From: Micromonosporaceae bacterium KJ-029
GTDB taxonomy: Bacteria; Actinomycetota; Actinomycetes; Mycobacteriales; Micromonosporaceae
Direction: 5' to 3'
Length of the DNA stretch: 64,000 nt
NCBI GenBank assembly: GCA_005402585.1
Contig: BIFP01000057.1
Location: forward strand, 20,727 to 84,726
Positions within the stretch are counted from its first letter, which is position 1, and each line of letters begins with the position of its first letter. The position numbers and the translations under genes were made by a program. The notes under the pieces were generated by a model. The model worked only from the letters and a program-made list of their open reading frames with translations. It was not told the DNA's origin and ran no database searches. Below are positions 1 to 8,259 of this stretch, in pieces.

Positions 1-992
1 TTCGACGCGATCGTGGTCAGCGAGTACGAGCGCGCCTTCTTCAGCGATCAGCTGATCCTGATGATGCCGAAATTCCAGCAGCACCAGGTGCAGCTGTGGC
101 TGCCCGAACTCGACGGACCGGTCGACTTCGACGACCCAGCCCACCTGCCCGTAATACGACTGATCGGGGCGCAATCGAAGCGTGAGGTACTTCGGGCCGG
201 TTTCGGGTGCTTGCGGCGATGCGCTGCAAGCCGGTCAGCAGGGCCGGTACCTGGGTGGATGTTCGCCGAGCGGCTGGCTGGACGCAGCCTGGCCAGGATC
301 GCCCGGACACTCAACGACCACGAGGTGCCTTGCCCATCTGGCGCGGATCGGGAACGCAACCGGCACCTTAAGGGCGATGCCTGGACTGTCCAGTCCGTCG
401 CCGCGATCCCGGCGAATCCTCGTTACACCGGGCGGCAGGTGTGGAACCGGCAACGCCTCGACCGCGACCGCACCGGACCGGACCGGACGGCGTATTCAGC
501 CAGCCCGGTCACGACGAGGTGCAGCGTTGGAACCCCGCCCAGGACTGGGCGATCTCCGAACATGCCGTACACGAGGCGCTCGTCAGCGAACAGGACTTCA
601 TCGCAGTGCAGGCAATCCGCGCCGCCCGCCCCACCGAGGACGGCAGCGCCCGCACCTATCTGCTCGCCGGACTTATACGCTGCGGGATCTGCCACCGCCG
701 CATGGAGGACGCACATTGGGTGCATACCAGACCGGGCTACCGCTGCCGCCACGGCCACAGCAGCGCCCGAAGTGCGGACGCCGCCCGGCCCAAGAACCTC
801 TACATTCGCGCAGACCGCGCCATCAGCAAACTCGGCGAGCTGCGAAATGGACTGGACCGTGGGGGTTCAACTCCGGAAGACCTCGCCCACCGCCTCCGCC
901 ACGACCGACTCGTGATCATGACCAACGGCATCAGCTGGATTATCGAACCCGCAGAAGAGCAGGAGACGGAAGCCGAAAAAGCCCATCCGTAG
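1..992 (+). pseudogene. Large serine recombinase (resolvase/invertase family), decayed and 5'-truncated
   Basis: Translated pieces match the second half of a large serine recombinase. Bases 1 to about 198 encode the end of the catalytic domain (YERAFFSDQL, GAQSKREVLRA). Bases 255-450 encode the recombinase domain (FAERLAGRSLARIARTLN, NPRYTGRQVWNRQR). Bases 450-992 encode the zinc-ribbon part with paired cysteines (RCGICHRRM) and the C-terminal tail. The pieces lie in different frames. A base seems lost near 199, about 40 codons seem missing near 257 (the text jumps from QGRYLGG to FAERLAG), and a second shift lies near 450-480. The 5' end is outside the window. It is almost certainly inactive and is read as a relic of an earlier integration. 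Confidence 0.85.
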
Positions 993-1063
993 CAGATGCG
1001 AATGAGCTTCGTGGGGTAATTACGTGTCCGAGCCCGACGTTGACCAGGAGTCCATGGTCGTCA

Positions 1064-1486
1064 TCAATGGCGAACTACAACTGGGCGCTGGGTGGTGGTG
1101 GTCCGCGGGTTGCGGGCGAGCCCCTTGCGTACGCGTGCGGTGCGATCGGCCATCAGGGCGGTGATCACGTCGGGGTCGTGGGTGTGGGTGGCGAGTCGTT
1201 CCCGTACCTCTGGTGAGACGTCGTCGACCAGCCGCGCGGCCAGTTCGGGCTCCAGTTCGCGTCTCTCCGCGAGGAGACCACGAAGCTCCTTGTCGGGGGC
1301 CTCCGCCATCACCCGGCGAATCGACTCGTCGCAGGCCGGGTTGCCGGCGACCGCCCAGCGGACCCACCGGTCGGCGTCCTTGACGAGTCGCAGGAGATTG
1401 GCGACCGAGGTCGAGGGGTTTCTCGCCACGGCCTTCCGGACGTGACGATCATGGTCCCGGGTCAGTGGTCGCAGTGCCTGCGCGGG
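1064..1486 (-). pseudogene. Leucine-rich-repeat-variant (LRV/HEAT-like) protein fragment
   Basis: The open frame repeats a unit of about 24 residues typical of LRV proteins (VRKAVARNPSTS, VRWAVAGNPACDES, VRERLATHTHDPD, VRKGLARNPRTTT). A GTG at 1429 exists, but the repeat pattern continues upstream of it to about 1486, where it abuts the IS1380 remnant. The N-terminal part is therefore missing. LRV proteins are protein-binding solenoids of mostly unknown role in actinomycetes. The fragment is probably not functional. Confidence 0.6.
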
Positions 1487-1955
1487 CGCGTTTCGCCGTC
1501 TAGGAGCAGGACCTGGGTCCAGGAGAGCGGGTCGATGCCGGTCAGGGCGAGTTGGAGCCAGGCCTGATCGATCGCGAACAGGCGGGACGGGAACCGGCCG
1601 AAGCCGGTGTTCTTCCCGCAGCGGATCCGGTCCTCGACGCGGGCGTGGCCGCGGTGGCGGGCCTCAAGGAATTGGACGCTGCCGCCGCCGGGCGGGGTGT
1701 CGGTGGCGACGAGTTGATGCCGCCTTCGATGGTGTCGAACAAGGTCAGTTGGGCGCCGGGGTGCGGGCGTTCCCGGCCGACGAAGAACCGGGTGCCGTCT
1801 GGCCAGCCGGTCGGGTCGAACAGGCCGGTGATCTCGCAGACCTCGGCATGCTCGCGCAGGTCACCACCGGCGTCGAGGGCGGGCACCCAGCCGGTCGCGG
1901 CCCGGATCGCCGCCCGCACGCCCTCGGTGATCGCGGCACCGACGGAGAACCGGAT
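1487..1955 (-). pseudogene. IS1380-family transposase, C-terminal piece
   Basis: The minus strand reads RFSVGAAITEGVRAAIR, then GRERPHPGAQLTLFD, then, after a frame change near 1720, FLEARHRGHARVEDRIRCG and FAIDQAWLQLALTGID. These are the conserved C-terminal blocks of IS1380-type DDE transposases. The end near 1487 is truncated against the LRV fragment. The piece continues exactly from the codon where the piece at 2707-2940 stops, so the two are halves of one gene separated by inserted DNA. Confidence 0.8.
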
Positions 1956-1985
1956 CAAAAACCCTCTGACGAATCGAGGCCGGCG

Positions 1986-2549
1986 TCAGTCCAACCGTGC
2001 TACAACGGTGCCGTCCACATTGCGGCCCACGATAGCGACGTCGGAAAGATCCATTCCGTTCGGGATAGCGCCACTGCGAGGGAGCCAGGCCGCGTAGGCG
2101 CCGACCTGGTGACTGCCGGGCGTGGGCAGTGGGTGAACGGCAGCCGTAACGGTTTGGTCGAACATGGTCACGGAAACGCTAACAACAGCTCCACGCGTAA
2201 TTCCCACTAGGATGATCTCCCGCGAATGCGGATCCAGGGGAACGGCGTAAGGCAGTGGCTTGGCAGGCAGCAGCGGCGGACCAGCGGAGGTCAGAGCCCG
2301 CGGCGCCGGATCGCAGAAGACGAACTCGTTCTCCCTGCCTTTGCGTTCGCCATCACTGCGCGCCGTGCGAACGCAGAACGAATCCTCGGTCAGCCAGGCC
2401 GAAGTTTCCCAGCCAGGCACCCGGACATCCAGGACCACTGGCCTTCCTGAAGTCGGTGGATGTGCCTCGACGGCGGGTGGTTCAGGGGTGGTGCACCCAT
2501 GTATGGCGAGCGTTCCTGCGGCCAAGATCAGGATGATGCGAGAGCGCAT
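1986..2549 (-). CDS. Putative secreted lipoprotein, function unknown
   Basis: 187 residues. The N-terminus has two Arg (MRSR), a hydrophobic core and a lipobox ending at Cys19 (AIHGC), followed by a Pro-rich linker (TTPEPPAVEAHPP), so it should be exported and lipid-anchored. The mature part is probably a beta-rich domain of about 150 residues with two Cys (near 59 and 80) that could form a disulfide. No family is recognised. The ATG at 2549 is preceded by a weak AGGG-type site. The gene lies inside the segment that interrupts an IS1380 transposase and has a stable hairpin 25 bp upstream of its start. The frame is intact, so it may be expressed. Confidence 0.65.
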   Translation of the reverse strand: MRSRIILILAAGTLAIHGCTTPEPPAVEAHPPTSGRPVVLDVRVPGWETSAWLTEDSFCVRTARSDGERKGRENEFVFCDPAPRALTSAGPPLLPAKPLPYAVPLDPHSREIILVGITRGAVVSVSVTMFDQTVTAAVHPLPTPGSHQVGAYAAWLPRSGAIPNGMDLSDVAIVGRNVDGTVVARLD

Positions 2550-2573
2550 GTATGAAGTATTCCCTATCCCGAT

Positions 2574-2604
2574 GTCCCCGCGGCAAAACGGCTGCCGCGG
2601 GGAC
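2574..2604. terminator. Perfect 12-bp inverted repeat upstream of the lipoprotein gene
   Basis: GTCCCCGCGGCA and TGCCGCGGGGAC pair perfectly around a 7-nt loop. It lies just downstream of the stop codon of the minus-strand gene tail at 2623-2706, so it most simply ends that transcript. Being only 25 bp from the lipoprotein ATG, it could also act as a leader hairpin. Confidence 0.6.
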
Positions 2605-2622
2605 CCGAGGTGATGGCAGGTG

Positions 2623-2706
2623 TCAGCAGAAGAAGCAGGCGTATCTCCAGCCGATCTCGTAGTTAAGTTGAACGTTGGGGGCAGTCCACGGCAGCCGCAC
2701 CGTGCT
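2623..2706 (-). pseudogene. 3' tail of an unidentified gene, cut at an insertion junction
   Basis: From the junction at 2706 the minus strand stays open for 27 codons (begins STVRLPWTAP, ends YEIGWRYACFFC) and stops at 2623, followed by a strong hairpin. The aromatic, Cys-containing end looks like real protein sequence and not IS1380. The 5' part is absent. The product cannot be identified. Confidence 0.35.
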
Positions 2707-2940
2707 GGATGTCCAGGTGCTGATCGCGCATGGATCGGATGTGGGCGAGGAACCCCTGGCTGGAACCGGCCGCGTCGGCGCGGAGCAGGATCAGGGTGCC
2801 AAACCGATGCTGGTCAGGGATCTGGGCGAGGGCTTGGTCGAGCACGGTGTCGTGATCGGCGGTGATGTCGACCCGGCCCGGCCTTCCCGCAGCACACCGG
2901 CCAGGGCCTCGTGATGCATCTCGACGACGCATTCTCGGCA
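2707..2940 (-). pseudogene. IS1380-family transposase, central piece
   Basis: The minus strand reads GVLREGRAGS, then, after a shift near 2885, ITADHDTVLDQALAQIPDQH, LILLRADAAGSS and FLAHIRSMRDQHLDI. This is the conserved central DDE region. It stops at HLDI, and the missing continuation (RFSVGAAI) resumes at 1955. The 4-bp GGAT occurs at both junctions (2707-2710 and 1952-1955). The N-terminal third of the transposase was not found. Confidence 0.75.
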
Positions 2941-3047
2941 GGTACAAGGTCAAACCTCAGCACCGTAAATGCGGGGTGGGAAGGTGTAGCAGCTCGTCAC
3001 GCGCGATCACCGGTGCGCGGAGGGCTGGATTCTGTTGATCAGGCTGG

Positions 3048-3680
3048 CTATGACGCCGTGCACTCCCAGGAAGCGCAATTGACCCGCGCCGCCTCGACCA
3101 GCGCAGGCAACTGCGCGAACTGGGTGGGGTCGGACAGCGCCGAGCCCAGGGCCACCATCCGAGCGCCGGCGGCGAGGAATCGCGGTGCGGTGGTCACGGT
3201 GACGCCACCGGTAGCCACATAGGACACCTCGGGAAATGGGCCGCGCAGGGCGGAGAACCAACCGACGCCGAGCGACTCGGCCGGAAAGGCCTTGACCCAC
3301 CCGCAGCCGGCGCTGCGCGCTCGCTGCACTTCTGTCGCCGTCCCGACGCCGGGCAGGTGCGGCAGACCAGCGGACAGGCTCGCGGCGTGGATCGACGGGT
3401 CGAATCCCGGCGCGACGGAGTAGCGGGCGCCGGCACGGGCGGCGGCGCGGACCTGCTCCAGGGTCACGACCGTCCCGGCGCCGACGACTCTGCCTCGGTC
3501 AGCCGCGGCTTCAACCGCGGCGGCCAGTGCCGCCACCTGCTCCGGCTGACCGATCGGCACCTCGACGTGATGGACGCCCACGTCCCATGCGCGGTTGGCC
3601 AGCGCCGCCGTCTCGGCCGGCGGCCGCCCGCGCAGGATCACCATGAGTCGTTGGTCGCCGAACAACTCGTCGAGAGACAC
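3048..3680 (-). CDS. KDPG-type aldolase (2-dehydro-3-deoxy-phosphogluconate/galactonate aldolase)
   Basis: 210 residues, the usual length for the class I KDPG/KHG aldolase family. The Schiff-base lysine is K130 in GWVKAFPAE, the catalytic glutamate is E40 in HHVEVPIG, and phosphate-binding glycine loops follow (VATGGVTV, VALGSALSD). The reaction is cleavage of a 2-keto-3-deoxy-6-phospho sugar acid to pyruvate and glyceraldehyde 3-phosphate in the cytosol. The GTG start at 3680 sits one base after the kinase stop and 7 nt after a GGAGG site. Last gene of the operon starting at 10720. The stereochemistry (gluconate or galactonate series) cannot be told from sequence. Confidence 0.9.
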   Translation of the reverse strand: MSLDELFGDQRLMVILRGRPPAETAALANRAWDVGVHHVEVPIGQPEQVAALAAAVEAAADRGRVVGAGTVVTLEQVRAAARAGARYSVAPGFDPSIHAASLSAGLPHLPGVGTATEVQRARSAGCGWVKAFPAESLGVGWFSALRGPFPEVSYVATGGVTVTTAPRFLAAGARMVALGSALSDPTQFAQLPALVEAARVNCASWECTAS

Positions 3681-3681
3681 C

Positions 3682-4659
3682 TCATACCTCCGTCTCGGAG
3701 CACACCCGTCGCCTGGCAGCGCGTACCAGCTCGACTGCGGGCGGCAGGGCGCCTGTATCCCCGACCACCCGTAGTGCGGATCCGGCAACCAGATGCCCCA
3801 GCCGCAGCCGGACCTCCTCGGGCAGGCCGCGCACGACCCCGAACAGATAGCCGGCGGCGAAGGCGTCGCCCGCACCGACCGGCTCGACCACCTCGACCGC
3901 GGGCGCCGGCTCGACGACCTTGCCCGCCGGGCCGTACGCCGTCACGGCGGCCCCGCCATCCTTGACGACCAGCGTCCGTGGCCCGGGCAGCAGCTCGCGC
4001 ACCGCGTCGGCGTTCGTGGCGCCCCAGAGGGTCGCCGCCTCGTCCAGGCCGACCAACACGATGTCCGCGTGTCCCGCTAACCGGGCGAGGATCGGCCCGG
4101 CGGTCCGCACGGGCCACAACGCCGGGCGGTAGTTGACGTCGAAGCTGCACAACGCCCCGCTGATCGGGCGCTCGGTGAGTGTGTACGTGACCAGGTCCGC
4201 GCAGGATTCGGACAGTGCGGCGGTGATGCCGGTCAGGTGGATCAGCCGGCTGCCTAGCAGGCTTCGCGCTCCCCACACACCACGGTCCATCGCTGCGGCA
4301 GCCGAGCCGCGTCGGTAATAGTGCACGTTCGTGCCGTGCGGGCCGGGATCCTTGAAGAAGACACCGGTCGGGGCCGCCGGGTCCACCTCGACCAGGCTCA
4401 CGTCCACGCCTGCGGCACCGATCCGTGTGGTGACCAGCTCGCCCAGCGGATCGGCGCCGACCCGGCTGGACCAGGCCACCCGCAGTCCCAATCCGGCCAG
4501 GTTCATCGCGACGTTCGACTCCGCTCCGGCCACGTCCAGCCGCATGGCGCCCCCCGCGCGTAGCGGGTGGGGCGGATCGGGGGCCAGCAGGGCCATCGAC
4601 TCGCCGACACATACGACGTCGTACCCTGTCCGTCGCGCCACGCCGGCCGTCCCCGTCAT
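3682..4659 (-). CDS. PfkB-family 2-keto-3-deoxygluconate (KDG) kinase
   Basis: 325 residues of the ribokinase/PfkB fold. It has the N-terminal GxN substrate motif region (AGAESNVAMNLAGLG, 45-59), the DVNYRPALW motif at 174-182 typical of KDG kinases, and the signature VGAGDAFAAGY (261-271) with catalytic Asp265. It phosphorylates 2-keto-3-deoxy sugar acids with ATP, feeding the aldolase directly downstream. The ATG at 4659 overlaps the stop of the preceding dehydrogenase gene by 4 nt (ATGA), indicating translational coupling. Confidence 0.9.
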   Translation of the reverse strand: MTGTAGVARRTGYDVVCVGESMALLAPDPPHPLRAGGAMRLDVAGAESNVAMNLAGLGLRVAWSSRVGADPLGELVTTRIGAAGVDVSLVEVDPAAPTGVFFKDPGPHGTNVHYYRRGSAAAAMDRGVWGARSLLGSRLIHLTGITAALSESCADLVTYTLTERPISGALCSFDVNYRPALWPVRTAGPILARLAGHADIVLVGLDEAATLWGATNADAVRELLPGPRTLVVKDGGAAVTAYGPAGKVVEPAPAVEVVEPVGAGDAFAAGYLFGVVRGLPEEVRLRLGHLVAGSALRVVGDTGALPPAVELVRAARRRVCSETEV

Positions 4660-5435
4660 CGGCGATCTCCCATCCGCGGTCGACACATCGTCGACGGACC
4701 CTCCGGTAAGCCGTCGGCATAGGCGTCCGGGTCCTCCGTGGGCGAGTAGCCCAGGTCGTCCCGAGCCGCGCCGAGGTCGAACACCGGGCGCGGGTTCGCC
4801 GACGTGATGGCGTACGCCCCGAAGCGGATGTCGGCCCGCAGCGCGCGACGTACCGCCTGGCCCAGGTCGGCCACGCCGAGCCAGGTGTCCAGCCAACCGC
4901 GGTGCGGAGGTGCCGGCCGGCAGCCGCCCAGCCGCAGGCAGATCGCGGACAGCGGGTACGCGTCGGCGTACACCCGCGCCGCGGCCTCGGCGAACACCTT
5001 GGTCGCACCGTAGCGGCAGCACGGGTAGGGCGGCCGGTTGTCGCTGACCGGGGCAGCCCCGGGCCCGCTGGCGCGCTGGTAGTGACCGCCCACGGCGTGC
5101 ACGGAACTGGCCAGCACGATCCGGGCCACGCCCGCGTCACCGGCCGCCTCGAGCAGCGTCGTCACCGTGTCCATGTTGGGCCCGCGCAGCAGATCCCAGC
5201 CGTCGCCCGGTCGGGGGTTGCCGGCCAGGTGCACGATCGCGTCGACGCCGTCGCACAGTCGCGCGGCCAGCCGGCGATCGGTGAGGTCGCCAACCACCAC
5301 CTCGGCCCGCCCGCCAGGGTCCGGCGGCGGGCGGGCATCGGTCAGCCGGAGCTGGTGGTTCTCGACGAGTTCCGGCACCAGCAGCCGGCCGACGCCGCCG
5401 GCTGCCCCGGTGATCAGGATGTGCATGCGGGTCAC
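4656..5435 (-). CDS. NAD-dependent uronate dehydrogenase-like protein (extended SDR)
   Basis: 259 residues. The Rossmann motif GAAGGVGR (10-17) starts the protein, and the extended-SDR active site has Ser110/111 (ASSVHAVGGHY), Tyr142 and Lys146 (YGATK). Size and motifs match the uronate dehydrogenase group, which oxidises hexuronates to aldaro-lactones. In this operon, with a lactonase, an aldonate-type dehydratase and a KDG kinase, it could instead oxidise an aldose. GTG at 5435 overlaps the upstream stop (GTGA); an internal ATG at 5426 is possible. Confidence 0.75.
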   Translation of the reverse strand: MTRMHILITGAAGGVGRLLVPELVENHQLRLTDARPPPDPGGRAEVVVGDLTDRRLAARLCDGVDAIVHLAGNPRPGDGWDLLRGPNMDTVTTLLEAAGDAGVARIVLASSVHAVGGHYQRASGPGAAPVSDNRPPYPCCRYGATKVFAEAAARVYADAYPLSAICLRLGGCRPAPPHRGWLDTWLGVADLGQAVRRALRADIRFGAYAITSANPRPVFDLGAARDDLGYSPTEDPDAYADGLPEGPSTMCRPRMGDRR

Positions 5436-6568
5436 CAGTTCGTGAAGGAGCCGTCGGGCCGGTGCAACTGCGGCAGCGGCTGCGGGCCGCGCCGCTGCGC
5501 CCGGCGCGCGGCGTCGAGGTCCAGTTCGACGCCCAGACCGGGCCGCTCGGCCGGGATGATCCGCCCGGCCTCCAGCCGAGGCACCGCGGTGAACACCTCC
5601 GACGGCGGGAAGGCCGGCCGGGGCTGCTCCTGCACGGAGACGTTGGTCAGGGCGAGGTTCAGGTGCGCCGACGCCGCGGCGGTGACCGGGCCGAGCGGGC
5701 TGTGGGTGGCCAGATTGATGTGGTGGACCTCGGCCATGGCCGCGATCTTGCGGGCCTCCGTCAGCCCGGTGTTGGCCACGTCCACCCGGGCGTGGTCGAT
5801 GAGTTCGGCCTCGATCAGCGGCCGGAACTCCCACTTCGTGCCCAGTTGCTCCCCCGCAGCCAGCGGGACCGTCGTCCGTTGGCGCAGCATCCGGTAGCCG
5901 TCGAGATGCTCGCTGCGCAGCGGGTCCTCGACGAAGTACGGGCGCAGCGGCTCCAGCTCCCGGCACAGCGTCACCGCCTGCGCCGGATCCAGCCGGGTAT
6001 GCACATCGAGCAGCAACTCCACCTCGTCGCCGAGTGCCGTGCGAAGCCGCTGCACAGTCGCGACGGTGTGCCGCAGCGCGGCGCGTTGGTCGTACTCGCC
6101 GCCGGCACCGGGGCTGTTCGCCGGCACGCGCAGGTATCGCCACCCGGCCTCGACGAGCCGCTCGCACTCAGGCACTATCGCCTCGGGATCGCTGCTCGTC
6201 ACGTGCACGTAGCTGTCGACGTGGTCTCGCGAGGCGCCACCGAACAGCTGGTACAACGGGACGCCGAGGGTCTTGCCGCGGATGTCCCACAGCGCCACGT
6301 CGACCGCGGCCACGACGGAGCCCAGTACGCCGGTCGCGGGGAAGAATCCCGAGCGGAACAGCACCTGCCACAGGTGCTCGATCCTGCCGGGGTCGGCCCC
6401 GACGAGCAGCTCGGCGAGGTCGTCCACCGCACCACCCACAGTCCGCCAGCGGGCGCGCATACCGACCTCGCCCACGCCGTACTCGCCGGAGTCCGTGCTG
6501 ATCAGCACGAGGAGCATGACGCTGGCGCCGTCGGGCACGAACAGCGGCTCGACGTTAGTGATCTTCAT
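5432..6568 (-). CDS. Enolase-superfamily sugar-acid dehydratase (galactonate/mannonate dehydratase-like)
   Basis: 378 residues. The capping domain is roughly 1-120 and the barrel follows. Metal ligands and catalytic residues are visible: LLLDVHTR (D188, H190), FVEDP (E214), AAGEQL (E240) and ATHSPLGP (H289). The D-x-H and late HSPLGP arrangement is that of the D-galactonate/D-mannonate dehydratase groups, which remove water from an aldonate to give a 2-keto-3-deoxy acid. That product fits the kinase and aldolase downstream. The chosen ATG is 6568; ATG 6577 is also in frame. It overlaps the end of the SMP-30 gene by 14 nt. Confidence 0.85.
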   Translation of the reverse strand: MKITNVEPLFVPDGASVMLLVLISTDSGEYGVGEVGMRARWRTVGGAVDDLAELLVGADPGRIEHLWQVLFRSGFFPATGVLGSVVAAVDVALWDIRGKTLGVPLYQLFGGASRDHVDSYVHVTSSDPEAIVPECERLVEAGWRYLRVPANSPGAGGEYDQRAALRHTVATVQRLRTALGDEVELLLDVHTRLDPAQAVTLCRELEPLRPYFVEDPLRSEHLDGYRMLRQRTTVPLAAGEQLGTKWEFRPLIEAELIDHARVDVANTGLTEARKIAAMAEVHHINLATHSPLGPVTAAASAHLNLALTNVSVQEQPRPAFPPSEVFTAVPRLEAGRIIPAERPGLGVELDLDAARRAQRRGPQPLPQLHRPDGSFTNW

Positions 6569-7457
6569 GGTATCCATCCCAGGTGTGCGCCGGGCCCGCG
6601 CTGACGCCGACCTCGGCGGCGAAGATCCGGCCGCTGTCCGGCGCCGCCCGCCGGCCCGCCGGGTCCAATCCGAGCCAGGCCGAGGTGATGACGAGGACGC
6701 CATCGACCAGGCAGACGGCGGTGGGCCGCGGCACCGGTACGTCCACCCGCGCGAGCGCGGTGCCGTTCGGCGCGAAGCGGCGGACGCTCCAGCCGTCCCA
6801 CATCGCGATCCACAGGCAGCCCTCGGCGTCGAGGCAGAGGCCGTCGGGTGTGGCGTCGGCGAACTCGACGAGGATCCGCCGGTGGGTCGCCGCGCCGGTG
6901 GCCGGGTCGTACCGGTAGGTGCACAACTGTCGGCGCCGGCTGTCCACGTGGTACATGGTCTTCCCCGTCGGGTCGAACCCCAACCCGTTGGCACAGCCAA
7001 CGCCGGTGAGCACTGTCGCCACCGAGCCGTCCGGCTCCAACCGGTAGAGCCCGCCCGTCCACGGCGATACGTCGCCGGTGACCTGGCTACCGGCCAGGAA
7101 CCGGCCGTACGGGTCGCAGGCGCCGTCGTTCATCACCGTGCCGGGCGCGGCGACCTCGGCGGCCAGCGGGCGCAGCACGCCGGCCGCCGAGACGTGCCGG
7201 AAGCCTCGCCCAGCCGCCACCACCCAGCCGCCGCGGTCGGCCGCAACCGGTGCGATGGCCCCGGTCGGCTCGCCGATCTCGTACTCGGCGAGCACGTCGA
7301 TCCGGTCGCCGGCGAACCGCCCGCGCAGCAGCCGGCCCACCCGGATGTCGACCCACAACAGTTCGCCGGTACGCGGATCCAGCCGTGGCCCCTCGCCGAG
7401 TTCGTAGCGCTCGGCCGAGACCGGTCGGGCGGCCAGCGCCTCAAGATTTGACGGCAC
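6555..7457 (-). CDS. SMP-30/gluconolactonase-family sugar lactonase
   Basis: 300 residues predicted as a six-bladed propeller. Conserved metal-binding elements are ELGEGPRLD near the N-terminus (Glu ligand), VMNDGACDPYGRF, and GCANGLGFDPTGKTMYHVDS (Asn and Asp ligands). The family hydrolyses aldono-lactones to aldonates, bridging the dehydrogenase and dehydratase steps of this operon. The GTG at 7457 starts inside the last 17 nt of the permease gene. No signal peptide, so cytosolic. Confidence 0.85.
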   Translation of the reverse strand: MPSNLEALAARPVSAERYELGEGPRLDPRTGELLWVDIRVGRLLRGRFAGDRIDVLAEYEIGEPTGAIAPVAADRGGWVVAAGRGFRHVSAAGVLRPLAAEVAAPGTVMNDGACDPYGRFLAGSQVTGDVSPWTGGLYRLEPDGSVATVLTGVGCANGLGFDPTGKTMYHVDSRRRQLCTYRYDPATGAATHRRILVEFADATPDGLCLDAEGCLWIAMWDGWSVRRFAPNGTALARVDVPVPRPTAVCLVDGVLVITSAWLGLDPAGRRAAPDSGRIFAAEVGVSAGPAHTWDGYHEDH

Positions 7458-8259
7458 CGGCGATTCCCTCCACAAATGTGCGCTGCAGGAACAGGAAGAT
7501 GGCGATGATCGGCAGCAGGCTGATGGTCGCCCCAGCGGCCAGCCCACCCCAGTCGGTGGCCTCCGAGCCGAAGAAGCTGTACATGCCCACGCCGAGCGTG
7601 CGCAGGTCCGGCCGGCCGAGGGTGAACACCAGCGGGATGAAGAACGCGTTCCACGCGGCCATGAAGTTGAACAGGGCCACGGTGCCGATGACCGGCTTGG
7701 CCAGCGGCAGCATGATTGAGAAGAAGGTACGCGGATAGCTCGCACCGTCGATCCGGGCGGCGTCCTCCAGTTCCTGCGGCATGCCGGCGAAGTACCCCAT
7801 GAAGAGCAGGATCGGTACGACGTGCGCCGGTCCCGCGGTGGCCAGCACCGCACCGAGCAGGCCGTTGTTGAGTCCGAGTCCGTCGACCAGCTTGAAGATC
7901 GGGATGATCGTGTAGCCGTGCGGGATGAACATCGTCGCGATGAGCAGCCCGACGATGACCTTCTTGCCGGGCAGGCTGCCCCGGCCGAGGGCGTACCCGG
8001 CGGTCGCGGAGACCAGCAGGACGATGAGCACCGTGGTCACCGAGAAGACGATGGTGTTGGAGAGGTAGGCCCCGAAGTGCGCGGTGTCCCAGGCCCGGAC
8101 GAAGTTGTCGAACGTCCACTCGTCGGGCAGCACAGAGAGCCCGCCGAGGAAGACCTCTCGCTCGGACTTGAACGCCGTGGAGACCATCCAGACGAACGGG
8201 TAGATCCACACCAGACAGAGCGGCACCAGCAGCAGGTGCCACAGGTTCAGGCGGCGCAT
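7441..8259 (-). CDS. ABC sugar transporter permease, MalG type
   Basis: 272 residues with six hydrophobic segments starting at LWHLLLVPLCLVWIYPFVW. The cytoplasmic EAA-like loop is QELEDAARIDGASYPRTFF (near 190), which contacts the ATPase. It belongs to the carbohydrate uptake-1 group with the gene directly upstream. Start and stop of the permease pair overlap as TGATG. No ATPase gene is in the operon, so a shared MsmK-type ATPase encoded elsewhere is likely. Confidence 0.92.
   Translation of the reverse strand: MRRLNLWHLLLVPLCLVWIYPFVWMVSTAFKSEREVFLGGLSVLPDEWTFDNFVRAWDTAHFGAYLSNTIVFSVTTVLIVLLVSATAGYALGRGSLPGKKVIVGLLIATMFIPHGYTIIPIFKLVDGLGLNNGLLGAVLATAGPAHVVPILLFMGYFAGMPQELEDAARIDGASYPRTFFSIMLPLAKPVIGTVALFNFMAAWNAFFIPLVFTLGRPDLRTLGVGMYSFFGSEATDWGGLAAGATISLLPIIAIFLFLQRTFVEGIAGAVKS

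Noticed and set aside
182..1216. 344-codon plus-strand ORF at the left edge
   Set aside because: It is a shadow frame of the decayed recombinase. Only short parts match the family.
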